Origin: Dyella jiangningensis
GTDB lineage: Bacteria > Pseudomonadota > Gammaproteobacteria > Xanthomonadales > Rhodanobacteraceae
Assembly: GCA_000632805.1 (NCBI GenBank)
Contig: CP007444.1
Span: forward strand, 2,232,001 to 2,296,000
Length of the DNA: 64,000 nt
Direction of reading: 5' to 3'
Positions 27,122 through 38,041 of this stretch are shown here, one piece after another. The notes under the pieces were generated by a model. The model ran no database searches, was not told the origin of the DNA, and saw nothing but the letters and a program-made list of their open reading frames with translations. Made by a program: the position numbers and the translations under genes. Each line of letters opens with the position of its first letter. Within the stretch, counting starts at the first letter, position 1.

Positions 27122-27781
27122 TCAGTTCTTGATCGGCTGGGTCTGGATGACCGGCAGATCGCCGATCACGTCAGCGCCCGGCGGTGGGACGAAGTTGAAG
27201 GTGGACGCCGGCACGTCGACGTTGCGCTGCCAGCCGGAGAAGCGGATGTCCGTCGTCGCGCCGAGCTGGTCGCGGAACATCATGCGAGACAGCCCGTTCG
27301 CGTCGAAACCGAGGTCGGCGTAGTCGAACTGCGGGTCCTTGGCCTTCGAGGTGAGGCGCAGCCACACCAGTCCGTCGTGCTCACCCTGCTCCACCGCGTT
27401 GAAGTCCTTGTCCATCTGCTTCACGTCGGTGAGCACGGTGAGCGGGCTGTGCGATTCCTCGGCGCTCTGCACGCGAACGGTCACCTGCTCCAGGTCCGGG
27501 TCGTACAGCCACACGCGGCTGCCATCGGCCACGATGGTCTGTTTCGACGGCGTCAGCGTCTCCCAACGGAACTGGCGCGGCGCCTGCAACGCCAGCGTGC
27601 CGGCGCTGGGCTTGCCGGGATGGCCGTTGGCGTCGGTCATGGTCTGGGAGAACTTGCCGGTCAGCGAATGCAGGCCGTTGGCGAAGGCGTCGAGCCGGGC
27701 GCGTGCCGGACCGGCGGCATGGGCGAGGCCGGCCAGCGTTAGCGCGAAGCTGGCAGCGACAAGGAGGAGCGAGCGTTTCAT
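27122..27781 (-). CDS. lolA: Outer-membrane lipoprotein carrier protein
   Basis: The ATG at 27781 gives a signal peptide MKRSLLLVAASFALTLAGLAHA and a 219-residue protein; an upstream in-frame start at 27853 is non-functional. LTGKFSQTMTDANG, APRQFRWETLTPSKQTIVADGSRVWLYDPDLEQVT (landmarks around residues 65-100) and the following strands match LolA. LolA ferries lipoproteins from LolCDE across the periplasm to LolB. It keeps the E. coli neighbour ftsK upstream but has lost rarA downstream to insertion of the efflux block. Confidence 0.95.
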   Translation of the reverse strand: MKRSLLLVAASFALTLAGLAHAAGPARARLDAFANGLHSLTGKFSQTMTDANGHPGKPSAGTLALQAPRQFRWETLTPSKQTIVADGSRVWLYDPDLEQVTVRVQSAEESHSPLTVLTDVKQMDKDFNAVEQGEHDGLVWLRLTSKAKDPQFDYADLGFDANGLSRMMFRDQLGATTDIRFSGWQRNVDVPASTFNFVPPPGADVIGDLPVIQTQPIKN

Positions 27782-27876
27782 GCGGTGCCCAGGAAGTGAG
27801 GCGGATGGGTGAATTGTGGGGCCCGGCGGCTTAATGGAAAAGCCAATCAGCACGCCGCGGAAACCTTCAACACGTC

Positions 27877-27896
27877 ACCCCGGCGCAGGCCGGGGT
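27877..27896. repeat. Intergenic palindrome ACCCCGGC-GCAG-GCCGGGGT
   Basis: A perfect 8-bp stem with a GCAG loop in the 223-bp gap between lolA and ftsK. It is followed by GGCTTCGCC and GTCGGAATGACGAACG. The last part recurs behind trxB at 32919-32952. The gap is typical of dispersed repetitive palindromes; no gene is seen in it. Confidence 0.55.
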
Positions 27897-28004
27897 CCGG
27901 TGGCGTCACGGCAGGGATCTCACCCCGCCGCTACTGGATGACCGGCTTCGCCGCTGTAAAGCGCCTCCGGCCTACGTCGGAATGACGAACGAAAAGGTGT
28001 TACC

Positions 28005-30335
28005 TCAATGCTTCGGCGGAGGCGGTGCCAGCACTTCGCGGTTGCCATTGTGCTGCGGCGCGCTCACCACGCCATCCTGCTCCATCTGCTCGATGAGGCG
28101 GGCGGCGCGGTTGTAGCCGATGCGCAGGTGGCGCTGCACGCCGGAGATCGAGGCGCGACGCGTCTCGGTGACGATGCGCACGGCCTTGTCGTACAGCTGC
28201 GCGTCGGCGTCGCCGCCTTCCTCGCCATCCTGCGGCAGACCGGAGTCGTTGATGAACTTGCCGTCGCTGGTGGCCTGCACTTCTTCCAGCACGCCTTCGA
28301 TGTACTGCGGCGAGCCTTGCGCCTTCAGCCAGTTCACCACGTTGTGCACCTCGTGGTCGTCCACGAAGGCGCCGTGCACGCGGTCCGGCGTGGCCGTGCC
28401 CGGCGGCAGATAAAGCATGTCACCGTGACCCAGCAGCGTTTCGGCACCCGACTGATCAAGAATGGTGCGCGAGTCGATCTTGCTCGACACCTGGAACGCG
28501 ATGCGGGTGGGGATGTTGGCCTTGATCAGGCCGGTGATCACGTCCACCGAGGGGCGCTGCGTGGCCAGGATCAGGTGCACGCCAGCGGCACGCGCCTTCT
28601 GCGCGAGGCGGGCGATCAATTCTTCGACCTTCTTGCCGACGATCATCATCATGTCGGCGAACTCGTCGATGATGATCACGATGTGATACAGCGGCTCCAG
28701 TGGTTCGGCCGCCAGGTTCGGCATCTCGGGATTCGGGCGGAACAACGGATCCAGCAGCGGCTGGCCGGCGTTCTCGGCCTCCCTCACCTTCTTGTTGAAA
28801 CCGGCGAGGTTGCGCACGCCCACGGCAGCCATCAGCTTGTAGCGGCGCTCCATCTCGGCCACGCACCAGCGCAGCGCGTTGGCCGCCTCCTTCATGTCCG
28901 TCACGACCGGCGCGAGCAGGTGCGGGATGCCTTCGTAAACCGAAAGCTCCAGCATCTTCGGGTCGATCATGATCATGCGCACGTCTTTCGGGCTGCTCTT
29001 GTAGAGCAGGCTCAGCACCATGGCGTTGACCGCCACGGACTTGCCCGAACCGGTGGTGCCGGCCACCAGCAGATGCGGCATCTTCGCCAGATCGGCCACC
29101 GACGGGCGACCGGCGATGTCCTTGCCGAGTGCCAGCGCGAGCGGCGACTTCATCTGGTCGTACTTTTCCGAACGCAGGATTTCGGAGAGATAGACGATCT
29201 GCTTCTTGGCGTTGGGAATTTCCAGGCCGATCACGTTCTTGCCCGGAATCACGTCGACCACGCGTACGCTGACCACGGAGAGGCCGCGCGCGATGTCCTT
29301 GTCGAGGCTGGACACCTGCGAGCCGCGCACGCCCGCGGCCGGCTCCAGTTCGAAGCGCGTGATGACCGGGCCCGGATAGACGCCGACCACCTTCGCCTCG
29401 ATGCGGAAATCCTTGAGCTTCAGCTCGACCTGGCGCGACAGCACCTCGAGCGTTTCTTCCGAATAACCCGGCCCCTGCGGCGGCGCTTCGTCGAGTAACG
29501 ACAGCGGCGGCAGCTCGCCCGGCACCGAGGCGCCGGTAAACAGCGGAATCTGCGTTTCCAGCTTGGCGCGCTCGCTCTTCACCACCGGCGGCGGTGGTGT
29601 CTCGATGCGCACGGGCTCACGCTTGGCCTGCTTCACGGCCTCGGTCTTCTTGACCACGTCGCGTTCGGCGCGGGCCTGGCGCGCGGCCATCACTTCCGGC
29701 GCCTCGCGCAGCTTGCCGCCGAACCAGCTGGCGAGCTTGAGCACGCCCTGCCCGGTCAGGTCCATCACCTTGAACCAGGAAAGCCCCGTGGCCAGCGTCA
29801 CCGCCACCAGGAACAGCGCGAGCAGCAGCAGCGGCGCGCCCTTGTCGCCCAGCGCGCTCAGCAGGCCGCGACCGACCCACATGCCGATGATGCCGCCCAC
29901 GCCCTGGGGCAGGACCGGCTCGTCATTGAAATTGAGATAAAGCAGCGCCGGCGCGGTGATGAAGAAGAACACCGAGCCAATGAGACGCAGCGAAGGCTCC
30001 CACGGCTGTACCGTGCGTTCGCCGCGATGGCGCAGCACCTGGATGCCCAGGAAGAGGAGCAGCAGCGGAAAACAGTAGGACACCAGGCCAAAGATGTAGC
30101 GAAGCACGTTGGCGATGTTGGCGCCGATGGAGCCGCCGAAATTGCGGGCGTGCTCGACGGTGCCAACGTGGCCCCAACTCGGATCCTGGTCGTTGTAGCT
30201 GAACAGGCAGACCAGCAGATACAGCGCCAGCGGCAGCAACAGCAGCGCACCGGCCTCGCGCAGACGGCGCTTCAGCTCTTCGCTGAGCCCCTCGCGCTGC
30301 TTCTTATCCTTCTTGACGTTCGCGCTACGCGGCAC
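28005..30335 (-). CDS. ftsK: DNA translocase FtsK
   Basis: Four N-terminal membrane helices (about residues 25-200) anchor it at the septum. A shortish linker leads to the motor: alpha domain, beta RecA core with Walker [14 protein letters not shown] and Walker [15 protein letters not shown], and the gamma winged helix [23 protein letters not shown], which reads KOPS. It pumps chromosome ends to dif for XerCD. I choose a GTG start at 30335, with AGGAAAAGGA five bases before, over the ATG at 30377: the latter has no ribosome binding site and lies inside the hairpin at 30367-30389. The product is then 776 residues, short for the family because of the linker. Confidence 0.95.
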   Translation of the reverse strand: MPRSANVKKDKKQREGLSEELKRRLREAGALLLLPLALYLLVCLFSYNDQDPSWGHVGTVEHARNFGGSIGANIANVLRYIFGLVSYCFPLLLLFLGIQVLRHRGERTVQPWEPSLRLIGSVFFFITAPALLYLNFNDEPVLPQGVGGIIGMWVGRGLLSALGDKGAPLLLLALFLVAVTLATGLSWFKVMDLTGQGVLKLASWFGGKLREAPEVMAARQARAERDVVKKTEAVKQAKREPVRIETPPPPVVKSERAKLETQIPLFTGASVPGELPPLSLLDEAPPQGPGYSEETLEVLSRQVELKLKDFRIEAKVVGVYPGPVITRFELEPAAGVRGSQVSSLDKDIARGLSVVSVRVVDVIPGKNVIGLEIPNAKKQIVYLSEILRSEKYDQMKSPLALALGKDIAGRPSVADLAKMPHLLVAGTTGSGKSVAVNAMVLSLLYKSSPKDVRMIMIDPKMLELSVYEGIPHLLAPVVTDMKEAANALRWCVAEMERRYKLMAAVGVRNLAGFNKKVREAENAGQPLLDPLFRPNPEMPNLAAEPLEPLYHIVIIIDEFADMMMIVGKKVEELIARLAQKARAAGVHLILATQRPSVDVITGLIKANIPTRIAFQVSSKIDSRTILDQSGAETLLGHGDMLYLPPGTATPDRVHGAFVDDHEVHNVVNWLKAQGSPQYIEGVLEEVQATSDGKFINDSGLPQDGEEGGDADAQLYDKAVRIVTETRRASISGVQRHLRIGYNRAARLIEQMEQDGVVSAPQHNGNREVLAPPPPKH

Positions 30336-30366
30336 CGTGGTCCTTTTCCTGTCGTCTGTCGTGAGA

Positions 30367-30389
30367 CCGGCCGCCATTGAGGCGGCCGG
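30367..30389 (-). terminator. Hairpin behind ald, before ftsK
   Basis: CCGGCCGCC and GGCGGCCGG form a perfect 9-bp stem with a 5-nt loop, 36 bases after the ald stop. It could end ald transcription. No T-run is visible. Confidence 0.45.
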
Positions 30390-30424
30390 CCTGTACTACA
30401 TCCGCCGAAGCGGCAGGCAAGACC

Positions 30425-31489
30425 TTAGATCATGCCCTTGAGCGCCGGATGAACCAGCTCGCCGTTTTCGACGTTGATGCCCCCGCGCAGCGGTTCGAAC
30501 TGGCGCCACTCGTTGCCGGCGGCCAGACGCTGCACATACGGCAGGATAGCGGCAGAAATCGCCACCGACGAGGTCTGCGGGACGGCGCCCGGCATATTCG
30601 TGACGCAGAAGTGCGTTACGCCGTGCACGTCGTAGGTCGGTTCCTTCCAGGTGGTCGGACGCGAGGTCTCGAAGCAGCCGCCCTGGTCGATGGAGATGTC
30701 CACCAGCACGCTGCCCTTCTCCATGGTCTTGACCATGGCTTCGGTGACCACGCGCGGCGCCTTGGCGCTCGGGATCAGCACGGCGCCGACCACGAGGTCG
30801 GCCGTGGCGACTTCTTCGGCCACCGAGGACTCGTAGGCGTACAGCGCCGTGACGTTCGGACCCATAGCCATCATCTCGGCGAGGCGGTCATGGCGCTTGT
30901 CGAACACCACCACGTTCGCACCGGCAGCAGCAGCCAGCGCGGCGGCATTGCCACCGGCAGCGCCCGCGCCCAGCACGACGACCTTGCCGCGCGGCGTGGA
31001 GGCCATGCCGCCCAGCAGCTTGCCCTTGCCGCCCTGCGGACGATGCAACAGCGTGGTGCCGATCTGGGTGGCGATGCGGCCAGCGATCACCGACATCGGC
31101 AGCAGCAGCGGCAGGCCGCCGTTTTCTTCCACCGACTCGAATGCCACGCCGGTCAGGCCGATCTCGAGCAGGCGCTTGGTCAGCTCCGGCTCGGCGGCCA
31201 GGTGCAGGTAGCAGAACAGCAGGTGGTGCTTCTTGAGCAGGGCGAGGTCGCCGGCAACCGGCTCCTTCACCTTCACGATCAGCTCGCCGGCCTCGTACAG
31301 GGCAGCGGCGTCCGGCACGAGCTTCACGCCAACCTTGGCATAGGCCTCGTCGGAGAAGCCGCTCTTCTCGCCGGCGCCGGACTGGATGAAGACTTCATGG
31401 CCACGGCGCACCAGGTCGGCGGCGGCGGCGGGAATAAGGGCGACACGACCCTCGAGGGTCTTGGTTTCGGAAGGAATACCGATACGCAT
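30425..31489 (-). CDS. ald: Alanine dehydrogenase
   Basis: The ATG at 31489 (MRIGIPSETKTLEGRVALIP) gives a 354-residue protein, close to the family length; the frame upstream to 31711 is not coding. Lys75 (in IVKVKEP) and His96 (in CYLHLAAE) match the catalytic residues of bacterial Ald, and VVLGAGAAGGNAA (around 171-183) is the NAD-binding glycine loop. It deaminates L-alanine to pyruvate and ammonia with NAD+ in the cytoplasm. It occupies the lrp position of the E. coli trxB-lrp-ftsK order. A perfect TATAAT lies about 210 bp upstream on the minus strand, implying a long leader. Confidence 0.95.
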   Translation of the reverse strand: MRIGIPSETKTLEGRVALIPAAAADLVRRGHEVFIQSGAGEKSGFSDEAYAKVGVKLVPDAAALYEAGELIVKVKEPVAGDLALLKKHHLLFCYLHLAAEPELTKRLLEIGLTGVAFESVEENGGLPLLLPMSVIAGRIATQIGTTLLHRPQGGKGKLLGGMASTPRGKVVVLGAGAAGGNAAALAAAAGANVVVFDKRHDRLAEMMAMGPNVTALYAYESSVAEEVATADLVVGAVLIPSAKAPRVVTEAMVKTMEKGSVLVDISIDQGGCFETSRPTTWKEPTYDVHGVTHFCVTNMPGAVPQTSSVAISAAILPYVQRLAAGNEWRQFEPLRGGINVENGELVHPALKGMI

Positions 31490-32905
<1,416 letters not shown>

Positions 32906-32918
32906 ACATCTGAAAGAT

Positions 32919-32947
32919 CGTCATTCCGGCCACGCGCCGGAATGACG
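32919..32947. terminator. Hairpin behind trxB (REP-like, candidate terminator)
   Basis: CGTCATTCCGGC and GCCGGAATGACG form a perfect 12-bp stem with a 5-nt loop, 13 bases after the trxB stop. GGAATGACGAACG is also found near 27983, so the element may be a dispersed repeat that doubles as a terminator. Confidence 0.6.
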
Positions 32948-32958
32948 AACGACACCAC

Positions 32959-34107
32959 GTGATCGAAGCCCGCTTCCACGACAGCATCGACAGCATTCCC
33001 GCCGACGCGTGGGATGCGCTGCGGCCGGACGACAACCCTTTCGTCTCGCACGCCTTTCTTTCGCTGCTCGAACGCAGCGGCTGCATACGCCACGACTGGG
33101 GATGGCGCGCCCACCACCTGGGCCTCTACGAAAACGATGCGTTGATCGCGGCGGCGCCGCTCTATCTCAAGGGCAACTCGCACGGCGAATTCGTGTTCGA
33201 CTGGAGCTGGGCCAGTGCCTGGGAGCGCGCCGGCGGCGATTACTACCCCAAACTGCTCAATGCCGTGCCCTATTCGCCCGTGCCCGGCCCTCGCCTGCTG
33301 GCGGGCCGTGGATCACATGCGCCGACGCGGCAGGCCCTGCTCGCCAGGGCGATGAAGGGACTCGCCGGGCAACTGGATCTCTCGTCCGTGCACGCCAACT
33401 TTCTCCGCGATGACGAGCTGGCCGCGTTCGATGGCGACTGGCTGGGTCGCTCCGACGTGCAATTTCATTGGCACAACCGTGGGTACGAGGACTTTGCCGG
33501 TTTCCTCGCCACGCTCAGTCACAAGAAGCGGAAGAACATCCGCCAGGAACGCGCCCACGTCGCCGGGAGTGGGCTGTCGATCGAGATGCGTTCCGGCAGC
33601 AACCTGGCACCGGATGAGTGGCGTCGCGTCCATGCGCTTTATGAAGCCACTTTCGACGCGAAGGGCAACCACGCCGCACTCACCCGTGCGTTCTTCACCG
33701 CGCTTGGTGGCTCGCTGGGCGATGCCGTGCAGATCGCGCTTGCGCGCATGGGCGGCGACATCGTCGCGATGGCGCTGTTCCTGCAAAGCCACGACGCGCT
33801 TTACGGGCGTTATTGGGGCGCCAGCGTGGATGTGCCCGGCCTGCATTTCGAGCTGTGCTACTACCAGGGCATCGAGCACGCGATACGGCAAGGACTGCAG
33901 CGTTTCGAGCCAGGCGCGCAAGGCGAGCACAAACTGGCACGAGGGTTCCTGCCCGTGCGCACGCACTCACGCCATTACCTGGTGAACGAAAGCTTCCGCG
34001 ATGCCGTGCGCCAGGCGCTGACGCACGAAGCGGAAGCCATCGACGACTACGCAAGCGAACTGCTGCAGCACAGCCCCTACGCGCACGTGCCGCCTGGAAT
34101 TTCCTAG
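32959..34107 (+). CDS. FemAB/GNAT-fold acyltransferase-like protein (DUF482)
   Basis: The 382-residue product matches the length of the DUF482 (peptidogalycan biosynthesis) family, with AWDALRPDDNPFVSHAFLSLLERSG at the N-terminus, the central stretch VHANFLRDDELAAF, and later HWHNRGYEDFAGFLATLSHKKRKNIRQER as landmarks, each typical. The fold is two linked GNAT domains as in FemAB, but substrates are unknown in this family. The start is a GTG at 32959. It has no signal or membrane segment. It overlaps the convergent serine hydrolase gene by 4 bp at the 3' end. Confidence 0.85.
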   Translation: MIEARFHDSIDSIPADAWDALRPDDNPFVSHAFLSLLERSGCIRHDWGWRAHHLGLYENDALIAAAPLYLKGNSHGEFVFDWSWASAWERAGGDYYPKLLNAVPYSPVPGPRLLAGRGSHAPTRQALLARAMKGLAGQLDLSSVHANFLRDDELAAFDGDWLGRSDVQFHWHNRGYEDFAGFLATLSHKKRKNIRQERAHVAGSGLSIEMRSGSNLAPDEWRRVHALYEATFDAKGNHAALTRAFFTALGGSLGDAVQIALARMGGDIVAMALFLQSHDALYGRYWGASVDVPGLHFELCYYQGIEHAIRQGLQRFEPGAQGEHKLARGFLPVRTHSRHYLVNESFRDAVRQALTHEAEAIDDYASELLQHSPYAHVPPGIS

Positions 34108-35507
34108 CCCACGGAGATGCCGGCGACCTTGCCGCTGGCGTCGAGCTCCACGCCAAAAGGAAGGCTGTTACCGGGGCCGAACTCGATGCGGTAGTCGTTC
34201 CACACCCGGTTCTTTTCCTTGTCGGGGCGCTGGCCTTTGTAGATGAAGGACGACGGCTCGCCAAAGGGCGACAGCTGTTTCGCCATGCGCTCGGAAAGAC
34301 CCGCAGTCATCTTCGTCTTCAGCCTGTCGTCGAACAGCGAGAGATCTTCGCCCCTGCCCTGCAACCTGGCGAACGCTTTGCGCACGGCATCGGTCGTGGC
34401 GGCGTTCTCGCCGGACGCGGGCTTGCGCGCGACGGCGGCGATGTCCGGGTATAGCGCTTCGAACGTCGCGGTGACCAGCATCTGGCCGGGCTCCGGGTTG
34501 TCGCCGATGTTGGTGAATGCGATGACCTGTATGCCTTGCTTCGGGAAATACTGATTCGACGTGGTGAAGCCGAACGATCCGCCGGTGTGACCGATGCGCG
34601 GCTGTTCGTCCAGCGTATCGACGAACAGGCCCAGGCCATAGTCCGTACTTCCCGCGGCGGGCGTCGCCATCAGCGCATAGTCCGCGGGCCGCACGATCTT
34701 TCCGTTCCGCAGCGCCACGTTCCAGTGCTCCAGGTCAGCCACGGTCGATACCAGGTTGCCCGCGGCCCCGCCCACGGTGTCATGAATGATTGGCGCTGGC
34801 TCGAGCTTTCCGTCGGCATGGCGATAACCCTTCGCCATGCCGGGCACATGCGCCTCTTCGGCCACCGTCGTCGTCTGGTTCATCCCCGCCGCAGCCAGCA
34901 GGTGGGCTTTCACGTAATGCTCGTACGATTCGTGCGACACCACTTCGATCACCCGGCCCAACAGCACATAGCCGGTGTTGGAATAGGACCAGCGGCTGCC
35001 GGGCGGAAAATCCAGCGGCTTGCCCTGGATGCGTGCCATGATCTGGCCGAACGTCGCTGGTTTCACCGCCCACGCCTCGACATCGGGCCCATCCAGGTAA
35101 TCCGGCAGGCCGCTGGTATGGGACAGCAGTTGCGTCAGCGTGACTTCGCTGGCGTGCGGCGCATCAGGCAGGTACGTCGCCAGCTTGGCATCGATATCCA
35201 GTTTGCCGGCCTCTCGCAGCTGAAGAATGGCGGCCGCCGTGAACTGCTTGGTGATGGAACCTATTTCGTAATGCGTCGCGCTCGTCGCGGGCGTCTTGCG
35301 TTCACGATCGGCCAGGCCATAAGCGTGCACGTAGAGGGGAGTACCGTTGCGATAAATCGCGATGGTGGCGCCCGGCGCACCAGTGCGCTGCAGTATCGCC
35401 TCTGCATCCGCATCGATGCGGCTTGCCAGCATCGGATCGATCGCCGGCGAGGACGCCATGGCCGCCGGGGCCACGCACACCATCCACCACAAAAGACGAA
35501 GGCGCAT
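34104..35507 (-). CDS. Serine hydrolase, beta-lactamase/D-alanyl-D-alanine carboxypeptidase class C fold
   Basis: The product is 467 residues with a signal peptide (about 1-19). Ser84-x-x-Lys87 (GSITKQF), Tyr175-x-Asn177 (YSNTGY) and an HTG motif (IGHTGGSFG) are the three catalytic motifs of class C-type penicillin-binding/esterase proteins. A C-terminal lipocalin-like domain (about residues 390-467) follows, common in these proteins. It acts in the periplasm; substrate could be a peptidoglycan peptide or an ester. Beta-lactamase activity is unproven. It ends 4 bp inside the convergent FemAB-like gene. Confidence 0.9.
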   Translation of the reverse strand: MRLRLLWWMVCVAPAAMASSPAIDPMLASRIDADAEAILQRTGAPGATIAIYRNGTPLYVHAYGLADRERKTPATSATHYEIGSITKQFTAAAILQLREAGKLDIDAKLATYLPDAPHASEVTLTQLLSHTSGLPDYLDGPDVEAWAVKPATFGQIMARIQGKPLDFPPGSRWSYSNTGYVLLGRVIEVVSHESYEHYVKAHLLAAAGMNQTTTVAEEAHVPGMAKGYRHADGKLEPAPIIHDTVGGAAGNLVSTVADLEHWNVALRNGKIVRPADYALMATPAAGSTDYGLGLFVDTLDEQPRIGHTGGSFGFTTSNQYFPKQGIQVIAFTNIGDNPEPGQMLVTATFEALYPDIAAVARKPASGENAATTDAVRKAFARLQGRGEDLSLFDDRLKTKMTAGLSERMAKQLSPFGEPSSFIYKGQRPDKEKNRVWNDYRIEFGPGNSLPFGVELDASGKVAGISVG

Positions 35508-35610
35508 GCAAGCTTCCCGCGATGGCTGAGGTGGGGCATGCTAACCCCGTCTCCTTGTCGGTAGCATGTACCACCCCTCCCGGATTCGCCTTACCGAATA
35601 TCCAGGCGCC

Positions 35611-36342
35611 ATGATTCGACTGCCCCTGCTCGATACGGCCAAGCCGGAGCATTTTCCCGACCCGCGCAAGGCGCTGGACGAGCCCAATGGCCTGCTCGCC
35701 TTTGGCGGCGACCTGACGCCACGCCGCCTGCTGGCGGCATATGCGCAGGGCATCTTTCCCTGGTTCAACGAGGACGAGCCGCTGCTGTGGTGGTCGCCGG
35801 ATCCGCGCTGCGTTTTCCACACGGCCGAACTCAAGCCGAATCGCAGCCTGCGCCGTCGTCTAGCACAGGTGTCATGGCGCATTACCGTGGACCACGCCTT
35901 TGGCGAGGTGGTGAAGGCCTGCGCCGCGCCGCGCCCGGGCCAGAGCGGCACCTGGATCGTGCCGGCCATGGTCGATGCCTATACGCGCCTCCATCTGCTC
36001 GGACACGCGCATAGCGTCGAAGTATGGGAAGAGGACCGCCTGGTCGGCGGCATCTACGGCATCGCGGTGGGCCGCCTGTTCTGCGGCGAATCGATGTTCA
36101 GCCGCGAGAGCGGCGGCTCACGCGTTGCGCTCACCGCGCTCGCCCAGTTGTTGCGCCAATGGGATTTTCCGTGGATCGACGCGCAGGTCACCAACGCCCA
36201 CCTGTTGCAGTTGGGCGCGGTGGAATACCCGCGCCCGCAGTTCCTGCGCACCGTCAGCCAGTTGGCCCACCTGCCCGGACAGCCGGGCCTGTGGAAGGAA
36301 TTCACGCCGCTGGCCCAGATCGCTCCGTCAGGCAGCCTCTGA
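35611..36342 (+). CDS. aat: Leucyl/phenylalanyl-tRNA--protein transferase
   Basis: From the ATG at 35611 the product is 243 residues, the usual size. FPDPRKALDEPNGLLAFGGDL, AYAQGIFPWF, LLWWSPDPRCVF, and GGIYGIAVGRLFCGESMFS are near-invariant aat segments. It adds Leu or Phe from aminoacyl-tRNA to N-terminal Lys/Arg of proteins, tagging them for ClpAPS. In E. coli aat is close to trxB, as here. The stop overlaps the convergent isochorismatase gene by 15 bp. Confidence 0.95.
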   Translation: MIRLPLLDTAKPEHFPDPRKALDEPNGLLAFGGDLTPRRLLAAYAQGIFPWFNEDEPLLWWSPDPRCVFHTAELKPNRSLRRRLAQVSWRITVDHAFGEVVKACAAPRPGQSGTWIVPAMVDAYTRLHLLGHAHSVEVWEEDRLVGGIYGIAVGRLFCGESMFSRESGGSRVALTALAQLLRQWDFPWIDAQVTNAHLLQLGAVEYPRPQFLRTVSQLAHLPGQPGLWKEFTPLAQIAPSGSL

Positions 36343-36969
36343 CGCCTGTCGTACCTGCGCGGCGCGATAGGAGCTGAGGATGTCGCCACGCTCCGGCACC
36401 GCGCCCGTAGCCAATGCATGCAACCACTCTTCCGTGCTCAGCACGGCCGCGAAGCGCGAGTGCTCAACCACGCTGAACACGCGATGGATTTCCTCGGCGC
36501 TGGCATAACCCGCGCGATTGGCATACGAAACCGCGCCCGACGCGTCGTGCACGAACTCCACCGCCAGGCCTCGATCGAAGGCATGCTTAATGGTGGTGTC
36601 GTTGCAGTTGTGGGTCATGTAGCCCACCACGGTAACGGTATCGATGCCATGCGCTTCAAGCCAGGCAGCCAGGCCGGTTTCGCTGAAGGCGCTGGGCAGC
36701 GGCTTGTTGAACAGCACGTCGCGATGGCGTTTGGCGACTTCGTCGTGCAGCTGCCAGCCGTGGCTGCCGACCGCAAACGCCTGGCCGCTGGCAGGCGAAT
36801 CCTGCTGGATCACGACGACCGGCACGCCGGCCGCTGTGGCGGCATCCATGATCTTCGCGATGTTGGCAAGCGATCCGGACGACGGCGGATATTCGATCTG
36901 CAGGTTGCCGGTGAAGTACTCGTTCTGGACGTCGACCACGATCAGCGCGCGGCGGGGAGAGACAGCCAT
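36328..36969 (-). CDS. Isochorismatase-family cysteine hydrolase
   Basis: The ATG at 36969 (MAVSPRRALIVVDVQNEYF) gives 213 residues. The catalytic triad of the family is seen as Asp in VVDVQNE, Lys in LFNKPLPSAF and Cys in GYMTHNCNDTT, followed by AFDRGLAVEFVHDASGA. Members hydrolyse isochorismate, nicotinamide or carbamoyl compounds, so the substrate is open. It is divergent from the GlxA-type regulator gene across 112 bp, an arrangement seen often, so the regulator may control it. The longer frame to 37386 is not used. Confidence 0.92.
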   Translation of the reverse strand: MAVSPRRALIVVDVQNEYFTGNLQIEYPPSSGSLANIAKIMDAATAAGVPVVVIQQDSPASGQAFAVGSHGWQLHDEVAKRHRDVLFNKPLPSAFSETGLAAWLEAHGIDTVTVVGYMTHNCNDTTIKHAFDRGLAVEFVHDASGAVSYANRAGYASAEEIHRVFSVVEHSRFAAVLSTEEWLHALATGAVPERGDILSSYRAAQVRQASEAA

Positions 36970-37081
36970 GGCACAGCTCCTTGCGTGTTTGGATGGCGTG
37001 CATGGTGCGCCGGCAGGCACTTGCACACGAGTGGCCTGAAGGACAATTATCGATGTAATCGGGCCACCGGAATTTTCCGCC

Positions 37082-38041
37082 ATGCGCCGCATCCGCATCG
37101 CCGTCGTCGCGTTCGAGGGCATCCTTCCCTTCCATCTGTCCGTGCCTTGCGCGGTATTCCAGGCGTCGACGCCGGAAGGGATATCGCCATTTCGCCTGCG
37201 TGTGTGCTCGGCAGAGGGTCGCAAGATCACCAGCGCCGCCGGTTTTTCGATCGGCACCGACTTCGGCTTGAAAGAGTTGGCGCATGCCGACCTCATCATC
37301 ATTCCGTCCTGGCGCGATCCGGAGGAAGTGCCGCCCGCGGCCTTGCTCCAACAGTTGAAGAAACTCGCCGCGCGCGGCAAGCGCATCGTCGGGCTTTGTC
37401 TCGGCGCATACGTGCTGGCGCACGCCGGCCTGCTCGATGGCAGGAAGGCGACGACACACTGGCGGTGGGCAGGCGATCTGGCGGAACGCTTCCCAGAGGT
37501 GGCGGTGGATGCCGATGTGCTCTACGTCGATGAAGGCCACATCGTGACATCCGCCGGCGCGGCGGCCGGCATCGATTGCTGCCTGCATCTCGTGCGTCAG
37601 ATGCTCGGCGCGGAGATGGCCAGCCGCATTGCGCGACGCATGGTGGTCCCGCCCTTCCGTCGTGGCGGGCAGGCGCAATTCATCGAACAGCCGGTGCCCG
37701 AGGCACCGACAGACCGGCGTATGGCGCGCTTGCTCGAACAGGTGCAACGTCACCTCGACCAGGACCACAGCCTCGACGCCATCGCGGAGAAGGCAGCGAT
37801 GAGCCGCCGCAGTTTCACCCGCCACTTCCGTCAGCTCACCGGCAGCAGCTTCGGCGACTGGCTGTTGTCGCAACGTCTGAGCGAAGCGCAGCGATTGCTG
37901 GAAACGACGCAACTGCCGCTGGAACGCATCGCGATGGCGATCGGGCTGGGTTCGCCTGTCACCTTGCGGCAGCACTTTCAGCGCGCCTACCGCACCTCGC
38001 CGATGCAGTACCGCCGTACGTTCTGTGCAACCCAGGCTTAA
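37082..38041 (+). CDS. GlxA-family transcriptional regulator (DJ-1/PfpI plus AraC HTH)
   Basis: The 319-residue product has an N-terminal DJ-1/PfpI domain with nucleophile-elbow Cys in IVGLCLGAYVLAHAGLL (around residues 97-113), and a C-terminal AraC helix-turn-helix (SLDAIAEKAAMSRRSFTRHF, then LGSPVTLRQHFQRAYRTSP). It likely senses a small molecule and regulates the divergent isochorismatase gene. ATTATCGATGTAAT in the intergenic region (about 37050-37063) is a partial palindrome that could be its target. It overlaps the convergent XRE regulator gene by 4 bp. Confidence 0.93.
   Translation: MRRIRIAVVAFEGILPFHLSVPCAVFQASTPEGISPFRLRVCSAEGRKITSAAGFSIGTDFGLKELAHADLIIIPSWRDPEEVPPAALLQQLKKLAARGKRIVGLCLGAYVLAHAGLLDGRKATTHWRWAGDLAERFPEVAVDADVLYVDEGHIVTSAGAAAGIDCCLHLVRQMLGAEMASRIARRMVVPPFRRGGQAQFIEQPVPEAPTDRRMARLLEQVQRHLDQDHSLDAIAEKAAMSRRSFTRHFRQLTGSSFGDWLLSQRLSEAQRLLETTQLPLERIAMAIGLGSPVTLRQHFQRAYRTSPMQYRRTFCATQA

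Noticed and set aside
28008-29498. 496-codon open frame on the plus strand
   Set aside because: Antisense to the ftsK motor domain.
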